Shown in pieces: positions 1 through 13,450 of a stretch of DNA of 64,000 bases (its first letter is position 1; each line of letters opens with the position of its first letter). The stretch lies in contig NW_025062477.1 of assembly GCF_000002995.4 (NCBI RefSeq), positions 496,001 to 560,000 of the forward strand. The letters are read 5' to 3'. The notes under the pieces are model-generated. The model had not been told where the DNA came from and did no database searches. It saw only the letters and a program-made list of their open reading frames with translations. The stretch is from Brugia malayi (taxonomy: Eukaryota; Nematoda; Chromadorea; Rhabditida; Onchocercidae). The translations under genes were made by a program, and so were the position numbers.

Positions 1-16
1 CAACACCAGTAATACC

Positions 17-122
17 ATGTCGTCCACATCATCCGGTTCCGTTTCATCGCGCCGGAAACAAGCAAAACCACAACGTCTTTCACACGAATCTGACCTCTAT
101 TCTGATTCGACTGTCACCAATG
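17..122 (+). CDS. sem-4: sem-4 exon 1, NuRD-binding N-terminal motif
   Basis: This short exon encodes a serine-rich leader followed by SRRKQAKPQ at residues 11-19, then an acidic stretch ending TVTN. In vertebrate SALL1/SALL4 the same RRKQAKPQ block sits at the extreme N-terminus and recruits the NuRD corepressor through RBBP4/7. FOG and BCL11 proteins use a related RRKQ..P motif. The exon ends AATG|GTAAGT in phase 1 and joins exon 2 as G|GA (Gly36). The frame remains open upstream to the window edge (codons N T S N T before the ATG), so Met at 17 is the best visible start but not proven. Confidence 0.85.
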
Positions 123-3100
123 GTAAGTATTTTACTGCTATGAATTACTTATCGTAGTATTCATATTAACACTAATAAATGATCATTCCTGTTTTATAAA
201 TTTAAATTTCAGTATTTTTTGCCACAGGAGAAAAATATTGTTTAAACTTTTGACAAGTATTTAAATATTTTTATTGCTGATTCTTCATGAGTCAGCTTAA
301 ATGTCATCTCCTGATGATATATATGTACAAATTGATTTGTCTTCTACGTAACTTTATGGATTAAGCATCTTTCATACGAAAATTTAAAATTAGCAATGGA
401 AAAGACAAGCTGCCAAAAATTAATCTAACAATTAGTCAGCTGTGACATAATAGAATTTTTTTGATTCTGCTGGAATTTCTTCAAATAATTATTTCATAAG
501 ATTAGTAAAGATTATATTTGCTATTATTAGAATTTCTCTTTTACATCTTTTCAAAATTTCTTAAATTTTAAATTTTATTTTGGTGCAGATTTTATGTGAT
601 TTCATTCAATTTAAATTCAACAAATCATCCTTTTAAGAAAAGAATACTACAATATGAAAATTACATCTGTCCTCATTTTTCAACCAATCAAATATAATCG
701 TAAATAGTTTAAAATATTTTGATATGGCAGTGGCAGTTAAGCAATTAGCATATTTCAGTCACACTTATAAATGGTAATAAATAACTTGTTTTTATCAATA
801 ATTCATTGGTGCAACTCAGATAGTTTTAATTAATTAATTAACTAATTAATTAATTTATTTTTTCATTTTTATATAAGTATGCGCAAATGTCCGGAATAAA
901 AGACAAAACGGACAGAATGATACACATACACACATGTTTATATAAATATAATATATGTACATATATAGAGAGAGGGAAAGGGGAGAGAGAGAGAGAGAGA
1001 GAGAGAGAGTTATAAACGTTCAGACAAATAACCAGTTTTTATCAGTAACCAATCGGTGCAAAATATGTTTGGTAGCGAATTACTTGTCATAAATTATTTT
1101 GTTTCCAAATAATTTAACAAACTATGATATTTTACGAGTTCTTCTTCTCTTTATCACATCATTTCATACATTTTATTGCTTATTCTTTTTGCGCCATTCT
1201 GTTTTTTTCGTTTTTTTTTTTATCAAAAGTAATGTTGCGAATTTTACAAAATTTCAAAGTCATTTCTTTTTGCTTATTTTTCTTTTTCTTTTTATTTAAT
1301 TTACTTCGGATATTTTGCAGTTTTTACTTTATTATAGCCAATGTATGAATTTGAAAAGTTTTTTTTTTCTTTTTTTAGAACTTTCCATTTATTAAGTAAT
1401 ACATGGATGAAAAGTAAATTTTTTTTTTTTGATTTATCTATGCTGAATGCTAATCTTATCTTCTAGATTATTCCTACATATTTTCAAAAAGTTCAAATTT
1501 TCTTGGAGACAATATTACTCATCATATTCATATGCTAAAGAACACTAATTTTTATTATTTATCGATCGAGTGACTTTAACACTTCTTCAAAGAAGAAATT
1601 TTCCAAGTTTTTTTCTTTTTTTTTTTTTTTTTTGCGTTGTTTTTTATAGTTTAGAGTTAATGAATTAAACGAAACCAGGTTCTATTGTGTCTGAACTATT
1701 CAATCATATTTAAGTGATTTCAAAAATTTTCTTCACAAAACAAGAAAAAGAGAAGGAGTGGAAGACATAATATGAAAGAGTGACGCAGCAATCAAACTTC
1801 GATACATATCTCGAAATGGAAATTTCCCGACAAATTTTGATCAGATTTTTGTTTTTCCATCTTATATATATCATAGATAACAAAGAAAAAAAAAAAACTC
1901 GCTATGTATTCGTCGATTAACAAAAAGTGAAGAGCCGTGAAATCTATTCTCGTAAAAGTGACAAGGTCGTGAAATAGACTGAAATTTAAAAACAAAACAA
2001 TTCTGGAAGACTTTAAAAAAAGATTTTTTTTTTTATTTCCTTATAACTGTACTCAGTAATTTGCTCGTAATTATTCACAAAGCAAAACAAAAATTGAGAT
2101 TTTATAAAAAGAAAAATTATGACAATAGCTCGTTATTGTTACACTAGAAGTATTGTTAGACGAGCTCCCGGTTTCCGGGAGTGTCGTAATTTGAGAGAAG
2201 AAAACCTTGACCTATAACCCGGTATATAATCCGGTATCAAAAATTTTCTAATCTCATCACTCTATTACTTGATTACTTAGACTAATACACCATTTTTATT
2301 TCTAAATAAAACTGCTGCAAAATTTATCTCTTTGTTTCTTTTTTTTAAAATATACGGTAGCCGGAAAAAATGGACAGTTCAAGTGGATGGGATGAAAGTG
2401 GATGGGATGCATTAAGCGCTATAGGTCATATAATGATTTAGAAGAAAAAAATGTTAGAAATATTTTCATGCATAGTAATAATACTTATTTAACTATAAAT
2501 TTCTCTTTTTTATATTTATGTATGAATTTTAATTTAATACTTTTCTAAGCAGAAGAATTAGCATTAACAAATCAGTGAAAATTTTGAATAAAGAAATAAA
2601 AAGAATTCATTTTTTGTATCGATGCAGACAGGAAGAAATTTCGTTTAGATAATTTTTATGTGCTTTTAGTCATACTATGCAATGGAAAGAAGATGTTCAG
2701 TATAGTTTCCGGTTTCCGGTTAAGACAGAAAGCATAGACATATTTGAGATGCAAACGTTACCTTCCATAGTTTCCTGAATGAGAGTGATTTGTTTCCTTC
2801 AAAAATTATCATTCCTGATTCGATCATCTTCATCCCGTTTCTCTTTAAATTGTTTTATTGAATTACTGCGAAAAAAAAAAGAAAAAAGATATTCGAAAAG
2901 AAGAACATCAAATCAAATTGAATTGAATTCAGATTAAAGCAAGCAACATGTGCTATTCTCTTATTTATTTACTTATTTTCTTTCCGGTTGACAGATTCTT
3001 CCATTTTATGAAAGACTAATTTTTCATGCATTTGAACGGAAAGAAGCAGCAATTGGCCTACTAAGACGGAATATTTATAAATGAATACAAAGAGCTAAAA

Positions 3101-5961
3101 AAAAAAAATGCGACAAAAAGGAGGGAAGGAGAAATTAACCGGGAAGGGATAGATCAAAGTTCATTGGAACTTTTTCGGACGAGTGAAATTCATATAAGGA
3201 ATTTAACCGAGTTCATAGAAATTTAGTGCACCGTTTATAACTTGCGGTCAAAAGTCATTTCGATAATATAACTTTTTCATCAAATCAATTAAAATCAAAA
3301 ATCTTTCGTTCATAATTTTGAGGAAATCTCGAGAACAATAAAATTATTTCTCAATTTTTCTTTTTTTTTTTCTTTTTTTTTTTTTTTTTGCAGAAATATT
3401 TGTTTTGAGAAGAAACAAAGTTTAACATAGCTGAGAATAATAAATGAAACTGTGCAACAGTTTGTTGTTAAAACAAATGTATATTTATATAGATGTGTAT
3501 GCTAATATGATTTATTGATTTTTCAGAAGATAATTTAAATCACTAAATCATTATTAGTATCAATTTTTTTTCTTATCAAGTTTTATTATTATTATTATTT
3601 ATCTAATAACATGAAATTACAATCAGAACATCACAATTTTATATTCTTATTATAACTACATTTGTTGTACATTTACCTTCAAAGTAGCAATAAAATTTAA
3701 GCCATACTAATATCACTTACATGTTATCATTTACTGATAACTTATCACATTTTCTAAAAGTTTCGAAAAAAAAGTTCAGAACTGAGGTAGAAATAATACA
3801 AATTACCGTATACTTAACAGAGGATGATGTGAATAGATAGATGATATGCATGCATATTCATATCTCTCTTTCAATACCTACCATATTCACTCATAATAAT
3901 TGAACTCCACAAAACTGCGCACGCATCAGCGTTGCGCACATTTACATGCGCAAATGTCAACGAACATATATGCAAACAAAGATTGACAGGCATGCGTTGA
4001 TTTGTTGACAGTATCGGATCTTCGTGAAAATATCAATTCATTTTGTATGTGACAGTGCAGCAGTAAGTATATCAATCGTAATAGCAATACGATTGCACTC
4101 ATACCGACTGGATATAACAATCGGTGAACCGATTGTGGACCGGAAATGATTGAGAACACTGACTGCAAAAGAAATGAAAATCTTTTCGGTATGATCTATT
4201 TCTTTAAATTGGACTGTATTATATTACTCTGTCGATACATTGAAATCGCTAAATATCATACCGCTAGAATGATTGCTTAAATTCGGATTTTTTTGCCGAA
4301 TTTTTTTCCTGAAAAACTGGAAGCGTCTGTATACTTTGAGAAATGTATTGAAAAAAAAAAAAAAAAAAATGTTTCTTTTCTTACTCTCTCTTTCCATTTC
4401 TTTTTGAAAACAGCAAAAAAAAAAAATAAAAGTAAAACATTTGTTTAATTTTGTCAGCTGTCCTAATCTTTTCATTTGATAATTTTATTTTTCATTTTTT
4501 CTTCTTTGTTCTCATGGAACATTTTCTTTTTTTTTTTGTACACTGATAAAGGAATTGGCGGCAAGATCAAAAGATCGGAAAACTCATAACGATTCAACTT
4601 TGGCTTCTTAGTTTTCTTACTGAAATAGTTTTCCCACTAAGATGAAAACCGGTGTCAAACGGTTTTAACAAAACTAACCTGTTGGATGATGTTTTTTAGA
4701 CTAATGTGGAAAAGTTCAGCAAAAATTGAGATGTTTAATATGAAATTTCAATTTTAATCTGTTATTGCTGATATATGCCATTGCTGTTGTTATCACTTTC
4801 TGTTCAATGTTATCCTATGTTTATAAGAAAAACGAAAAAATTTTTCTACTATTCACTCCATTTCCTTCTTTTAAAGATTTGAAAATGAAGAATAACTGGT
4901 CTAATCGAGGGATAATACTAAAAAAAAATGATGAAACTTTTCAAATTAACTTTTTAGGATAGATTTTAAAAACGAATTACTTTTTTTTAACAATCTTTAA
5001 AAAGAAGCGTTTCTTGTATCGATCCAATTTATTTCTCTTGCTATGTCATCATCAATTTAACTATCAACCTACTTTTTTCAAACTATTCTATTGCTTTACC
5101 TTATTAGCTGACTACCACTCTAATATTATATTTTACTTTGTCTGTGAAAAAGTATGAAATATCGTATATTGGCAACTTTTTAAGATTATCTTTTTATCTC
5201 ATTCCATTTACTTTATTTTTATCCATTCTGACCTTCAACCTTTTCATTTTTATACTGAACTATAAAGGTTATTATTTAATATTAGGATACTATGGGTGAT
5301 ATGTTTTCAGTAAAACTTAACTCTTTGTCATTCATATTTGATTTAATTCATTTAACAATTAGGTATAAAATATTGATAATAATGTAATCTATTCATTTAT
5401 TCGTAATATTGATTGATTTTTTCGATCTAAAATAATATGACGTCGCCATATAATCCAAGAGTTTTCCTTCTAATAACTCTTGTTTAGTAGTGATAAGAAA
5501 TGAGCAGTAATGATTCCTACTGATAACAAAAATACTTCTCATCACAGTTGTATCTTATTTTTAAACGAGTTTAGCGGAGATTTTTTTTTTGGTTGTGATA
5601 TTATAAAATTTTGATCTAACTATTTGTCACAGTCATTAAGAATTTCCTTCATATGAAAGAGATCGAAAATTTTCATCATTCTCCTCTCATTCAATCTTTT
5701 AATTGTTATTTTGTTATCATCATTATTATCATTGAAACATTACTATTCTACATTTATCATCAAAATTATCATTTTCCTCACTATTAGTTCCTTTCATATC
5801 ATCAGCTGATAACAACAACAACAACAATTTTATTACATTAATCTTTGATTCCATTTATAATAATGCTTATCTTCTTTCGACAGATGCATCAGTGTTCAGA
5901 CTTGTGACAAAAATTTATTTGTCAATCATGTCTGTTAATGTTGACAACAGCAAACATTTCG

Positions 5962-5999
<38 letters not shown>

Positions 6000-8900
6000 A
6001 AAATACATTGAATGAAGTTTCCACTTCTTTTGAGTAAATCAAATTGGATATTTCGTTAAAAAAATACATCAAAAATAGCGATAAGAAAAAAGAAATCCGG
6101 ATATTTTGAAGACAACAAACAGATTTCCTTATGAGGATGGATCATCAGTCGATCAATCAATCAATCAATCATCTTTTTTTACACAATAATAAAAAGCCAG
6201 TTTAAAGAACAAAATAACCGGTCTGTAGGTAGTAGCTAAATTTTTATGTGATCGAATTCACGGTTTATGTATAATGATGAAGATTACAAATCTCAACCTT
6301 GAACAAATAAACAACAAATGTGATCGATTAATAATATTTCGAGATGGTATATGAACTGAAAAAAAACGAGCAGAAACTCAAATTCAGAAATAATTTGTGT
6401 AAGCCCAGTTTATATCATAACAATAAAATTGACTTAATTTTTAATTTTACTAAAAAATTGACTTTAATTATGCTAATATTTCATCTCATTCATATAAATG
6501 AAAAATGGAAAGAAACGGAAAAGAAAATTTATTTTATTGTAAATTAGATCCGAGAAGTTATCATTTCTTCATCCCTCTCAAAAAATATGTTTAGGCCAAG
6601 TATTGCTGATATAAGATATTACTGAGGGAGAGGGACGAGTATTGGGCATTTTGAATCAGTGTTGATGTCACAGACAAAAAGACAGGTGTCACATTGCACT
6701 CTTATACCTTTGCTGATATGAATTACTATAACAATGATAGAGTCAGTCATATTTTCGTTTCGCTAATTTCAACATTTTCTTTTTTTCTAAAAAAAAATTT
6801 ATTTAGCAGAAATTTTTTGGGAGTGCAAATTTGTCGCTCTTTTTTTTTTTTTTTAATCTAAAGGAATGTTTTCAGGAAAATTTTCAAAATTTGTTTAGAT
6901 GCTTGTTTATTTTTTGCTAAATTCTAAATAAAATCCTTGTTGGATAATTTTGTCAAATTATTTTTTGTTATAACGATTTTCTAAATTTACGGTTATTTTT
7001 TTAAAATTTCAAACATTTAACATTTAGCAATTACTTTAACAATCCAAAAACACTTTTTTAATGTCATTCCTGTTCTCTTTTCCGAATTTCTGGATTTTCG
7101 AATTGAGTTACTTCTTCATACTACTTTAACAAATCAAGTAGATCATTTCGTACCAAAATACATTGAAAGTGATGCGTTGATTGCTGAGGACAAAAAAGGA
7201 AAAAATGTCGCAAAATGCAAAACCAAAAAAAAAAAAAAAAGTCAAATTCTGCCACAAAATGAATTGTCATTAATGTGATCATTATTGTGAAGTCAATTTT
7301 TTTTGTTAAAATTTTTGATGATAAACCATTTCAAGGATATTGAAAAGAAAGAAAAAGAAAAAATGAAAAAGGAAATGAGCTATTTTTGCTTGTCATCAAG
7401 AAATGTCATAAACGAAAGCTTTTTTTTTTTTTTTTTTCTTTTTCTCTCTTAAATTCTAAAATGAAATTTCATTTAATTAACATGTAAATATTACTGTAGC
7501 AGTTACTCTCTCATAATAATTGAATAAATTGCTTTAAATATTACTACATATCGTATATGTCTTGATTTCAAAGCACAGTTACATATTTCTTCAATGTGTC
7601 CTGTCAATGACCTTTTGGCATTTTTTTTTTTTTTATGATCTTTTTGCTACAGTTGTTGCAAAAGATGTCTTTCACTTAGTTTTTTTTTTTTTTTTTTTTA
7701 AAAAATTTATTAAAACAATATGTCTTTTATTTCATAAATAGACTATTTCAGCCAATCATTCCACTATTTTTTTTTTTATCGGACTTTTGCAATTTTTTAG
7801 TTAATTGCATGTATTCACAACGTTGATTGCTGAAGTTAAGAAAAAAAAAAAAAGAAAAAGGAAAAAAGGAATGAATTCCGGTTGATGACAGTTTCCGAAA
7901 ATGAGCATTGCTGTTGAGATTAGTTTAGGGTACATTTTACTTTTCAATGGTTCATTTCGCAAACAACACATTATTTTAATACAAGAATTATTACTCCATC
8001 ATCAAATGTTTCAAGGTCAAATATGCCAAACGAAACGATTTTTACAACAATTTTTAATAGTTCCTTTTAATGAGTAATTTTATACAAAAAGTTCTGCATT
8101 TCAATCAAGCAAATTTTAATTACTATAAAAATTGCTTTAAAACAAGAAAGTTACACTAATAATGTAAAAAAAAATTTTTTTTTGGAAGCAAAACATGAGA
8201 AAAGTAATAATTTCATGAATTTCAAGCTTTTGAATATTAGCAAAAAAAAAAAAAAAAAAAGAATCAAACATCAATTTTGGGTCTAAAATTAATAAATTCA
8301 TCTAATTAATTATATCATATATCATCAAGAATTTTAGCACTTTGCAAAGCTGAATAAAATGAATTGTAAAATTAAAAATTATTGAATTTACTATTGCTAT
8401 AACAATTACATTTACAATTGATTCTGTATTCAATATTGCATTTATATTCAAATTTATTTCAAATAATTCAATTGTTATGCAATAAATAGATAGTTTTGTG
8501 ATATGAAACGGAATGATCAATAGGAATTCACGTATTGTATATTAAGAATTCTCTTTGTGAAGAAGGTTGCGCGAGAGACGTCAATTATTGTTGACTTTTA
8601 GTCTTTTGATATGAAAAGAGGGAGGAGAATTTTGTTCTTAATTTATCATTTCATGTTATCTTTATATTTCCAGTTCTACAGAAAATTCATAAATAGAGGC
8701 CATGTCATCTGTCATGAAATTAATGAAAAATTAAGGTGCAAGTAAAGGAGTCGAGAAAAAAGCATTTGAGAAATTTGAAGTGAATTTAATTGATTTTATT
8801 TCAATTAAATAATTTATAAAGTTTAAGTGGTATAATAGGATAAATCAGTTTTTGATATTACAAATATAGGGGAGCCAAATTAAGCGATATGATTCAATTA

Positions 8901-11900
8901 TTTGATAGTATGAAAGATAGATGAAGAAGTATGGATGATACGGCAGTCCATGAGTGAAGGCATTAAGTTGAATAGTAGGCCTGAATTACTTCTATTAGCA
9001 TTTTGTACTTTCTTTAATAATAGAACTATAAGTTGAAAGTTTTTTGAGGGCAGAATGTATTGAAATGAAAAATAAAATTTCTTTTTTAACGCATAATTGC
9101 TATGTAATTGAATAATATTTCAAATTATTTTAATCAATTAAAAGCTCATCTAAAAGCAATTTTAATTTCTAAAAATGAAGTATGCAGTGTGATCCACTTG
9201 TCAACTATATATTAATTTATAGTTTTTCGAATTTTCAAAATCAAATTTTTCGCTATCTATTGAAGTAATCAGCAATTCATCGTGTAGTACAAAATATTTC
9301 TACAAATTTTTGCATTTTTTTCTTTCCTATTTTTCTTTTTTAGGAGGGAAGAGAGGGTGAGGAGAAGTTGAAAGATTGTTATCATAAAATGATCTAACAT
9401 AACGACACCTGAGCTATACATTATTACCTGATGTCAACCATAGCAGTAAGTAATCAATCAACCATGAAAATGCTTTTATGCAGATTTTGACATATTGCAA
9501 AAATTGAGGTAGGTGGAATGAGTCGATATTGATAGACATCAGTTATCATTTTCAAATTTCAAAATTCAAAAATTTTCTGTTTTATGAAAATGAAAGGGAA
9601 AAGAAAATCTTCGAGTTAGATGTAAAAATAGAATATGATCATTTTAATTTTTTTTATGATCATTTAATAAATTATTATATAAATCAGTTTGCGTATTTAT
9701 GTCAAAATGAATGAGATAATTAAGCTAATTGAATTAAAATGAAATGATAAAAATCAAAAAAAAAAGATTCCGAAGAGTAAAATAACTGCTTACAACGAGT
9801 AATATTTGAAAAAGTATAAATGAATTAATAATTAAGCGCGAAATAATTTGGAACTAAAAAGTGAGGAAAGATTCAAATAAAAATCAAACATAAAATTATG
9901 CAAAAAAAATGGCTGAAAGATTTTAAACAACAAAAAAAGGAACAGAAACTATTAGTAATTGAAATATGAAACAATCGTAACATTATTTCATTAAAGTTAA
10001 TTAATATCAGATGACCAATTCTTTGGTACTTTAATAGAAAATTTAGATGGAACATACATACATTTATATAATTTGTATATTTGTAATTATGTACTAATTT
10101 AATTGCACTACATCTGTTTACATTTTTATTTTAATTATTATTTGTATGTTAGCTTTGAATGATGATGACATAAATGACCATTTATGGAACCGAGCCCATT
10201 CTTACTATTAGCTCTTGATGTGGACATTACTTCAGGATAATAACCAGTAAGGAGAGAGAGGGAGAGAGAGAGAGATGAAAAGGAGATAGAAGTTAATTGC
10301 TCATTTGGACGTTGTCTATTGGAAAACAACAGTAAATTTAAAGAGGGAATAATTCATCGTTCATTGTCAAATATTAAAATATTCAGAGTTAAACTTCTGG
10401 CAAAAACAAGAACTCCCTTGATATGATTAATAACATCATTTAATTATCATTGTGATCGATATCACTTATCCATTTGTTATCAGTAATGTTACTATCATTC
10501 TTATCACCACATTACTATTACAATTATTATCGTCTTCATTATTATGATCAATGTCGTCAGTTGTCTTTTATTTTACTACAATCATTCTTTCTATATAATA
10601 ACTCTTTATAATTACAACATCTTAACATCTTTAATCAGTAACAGCACTATTACTGTTATCATTGTTGTTCTTATCACTGTTCTTATCACCATTGTCATTA
10701 TTAACAAAATTGCTTACTTTCATGATTTAGACATACTCTCTTGACTACTATTGATTTAGGATTAATTTGTAAGTGGGAATTGAACAATAATTCATTGTTC
10801 TTATTGAAGTCTGGAAATGAGGAATAATTTGATTACTTCAAATGTGTGTAAAGTAATTGATGAGTGTAATCAGTATTGTGCAGAAAGATGTGCACTAGGA
10901 CTAATGCATCTTTCTTCGGCTTATTTACAAATTATCGATTTTATTAATATTACTATCGAATTTTGCAAATTTAATAAAATCCAAAAAAAAAAAAAAAAAA
11001 GGAAGAATTTATATTCTGTTTTTTGCCGACTTCAATTTATAAATCAATTTTGATTCTATTTAACTGCATTTTTTTTTTGATTCTATTTAACTAATTAATT
11101 AATTAGCTCAAAATATACTCAAAATCCAATTTAGCTAATCCGAAAACATTTCTTTCTTTTATACATACACATATGTATATAAATAAATGTTACTACTAAG
11201 TCAATGAATTTTTCATAAAATATTATCAATAATGATAATAATTAATTAAAAATAGTAGTAGTAGTAGCAATTATAATAATGATAATGATGTGAAGTGATA
11301 ATAATAATGATAATAACTAATATTAATAATAATAATAATAATAATAGCAACAATAATAGTAACAACGACAATTTTTAGTAATAATAACAATAATGCACTA
11401 ATATTCAGGATGACATTATTGAGATGTGACCACGGACTTTTTCATTTTTCTGTCTTTAACTGAACTCAATTTTACACTCATTCCTACTTAGTTTCTTTGT
11501 TTCTTTCATTTGTCAGTGCTAAAAGGAAAATATTAATGTAATGCAATCAAATAAAGAAGATAGACTTGAAATTTGATTATTATTGAATCGATATAAATTT
11601 GTTATTATCGAGAATAGTTGCTGTAAGCTATTAAGCTTAAGGGATATTACTTTCCCCAGTTTTGTGATCACTTTGATAGTAATAATTTCATGAATTTATG
11701 GATGCATTTCAAAATATCGATCGATTTCAAAGAGAAAAGAAAAAAGGAATGAAATGAATTTTCTAGAAATTAACCAACAACAAAGAGATTAAATGTTAGC
11801 TTAATTCAAATAGGAAAATTAAAATTCGTTGAAATGAATTTATGGAACTGTCATAACAATAAAAGTTGGCAGAGTATGCATATTTATGAACTTTCTGTGA

Positions 11901-12769
11901 ATTAATGAAATACACAGTATCCCTTACTTACATAAATTTTTCTAATTATTTGTCGGAGGACAATTCAAGGAATATTTCAATCAAAATTAATTTTTAAGTG
12001 GTTTTGTTTGCATTCCAATGAAAATTCATCAAAATGATTTACGAAATAGAAGTTTTTTAAATTTATCATCGAGAAAATCAGGTTAGTATTGATGTGTGTA
12101 CATTCAATAATAAGTTACAAATGGAAGAAAACAATTTATACTTTAAATTCTCTTTAGCAATTCTTTCGTTATCGTTTGATATCAAATGCCAATCCGATCG
12201 TTTCTATTTTTATAAAATATTAAATATGAAAGAGAAAAATATTTTTGTCAAGCATTGACAGAGTATTATATGAATATGCAAAGATATTGATGACATCATT
12301 TAGTTCAATTGAATTGTTCTGATTATTGTGTTCTTACTGTCATTGAATTATTCATTCTGTTCTTATTGTTATAGCAAATAACCCCATCCATACAGTAAAC
12401 ATAAAAAATTGAAATTAAATTGAGCATCCTAATTGAACCGTATGAAAATGCACAATCATTTTAAAGATACTACGGTGCCAGTGCTATTGAAAAGCCATAT
12501 GAACGAACAGATTTGAAGAGTGTCGGAAGAGATACGATAATAATTTTGAGGGATAGCAATTCCTCCTTCCTCCAACCAATTCATAATTTGACGAATTCAT
12601 TCAATTCATTGGTGCTTCTCAAATATTCCAAAATGTGTAATCCAATGAAATGTTTGCTATTCCATCTGCTAACATATAATAAGGATAATAATTATGATAA
12701 TTGATATAGGGGATATTAAATATTATATAATATTGAAATGATAGGATGAAATAAGAGAGAGAGAGAGGG

Positions 12770-12803
<34 letters not shown>

Positions 12804-13391
12804 TTATGACAATCGAGAATTGTAAAGAATGTTTGCTGCAATTCGATAACAACAAATTGAATTACAAATGCATACATATTCTCTTCTTTTTCCCCACAAA
12901 GCAACTAAGTGATACCGTAGACAAATTTTATATCATAATATTATCATTCATTCATTTTATACTGTTCGTTTAACTGATAAACTGATAAATTATGCAATTT
13001 ACTATACACAATTATCATTTACTCTTTTAATGCAAAGAGTAAACGATTAATAGTAAAACATAAAATGTAAGATTGATTAATTAAAATTATTTTTCATCTA
13101 TTTTATATAATAATATATCAATCAGTCAGTCAGAATAAAAAGTTTTTTTTTTTTTTATTCTTTAATAATCTAAAATATTTGATTTTAATGCAAATTAAAG
13201 AATAAAATTTATATTTGCAAATATATAATAAAATCATTTCGAATAAATTTGCTGAAATTATCTTATTCCAACAAAAAAAAAAAAAAAAAGAAGACAATTT
13301 GTTTTATGCATTTCGCTTTTCTCCTTTTTTGATTATTTTATTTCATTTCATGAAATTTACAGATTGATGGACGAATGAATAGGTATTGAGA

Positions 13392-13450
<59 letters not shown>

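Noticed and set aside
3784..3806. let-7-like seed (TGAGGTAG) in sem-4 intron 1
   Set aside because: No complementary arm nearby that would form a pre-miRNA hairpin, and the rest does not match the let-7 family.
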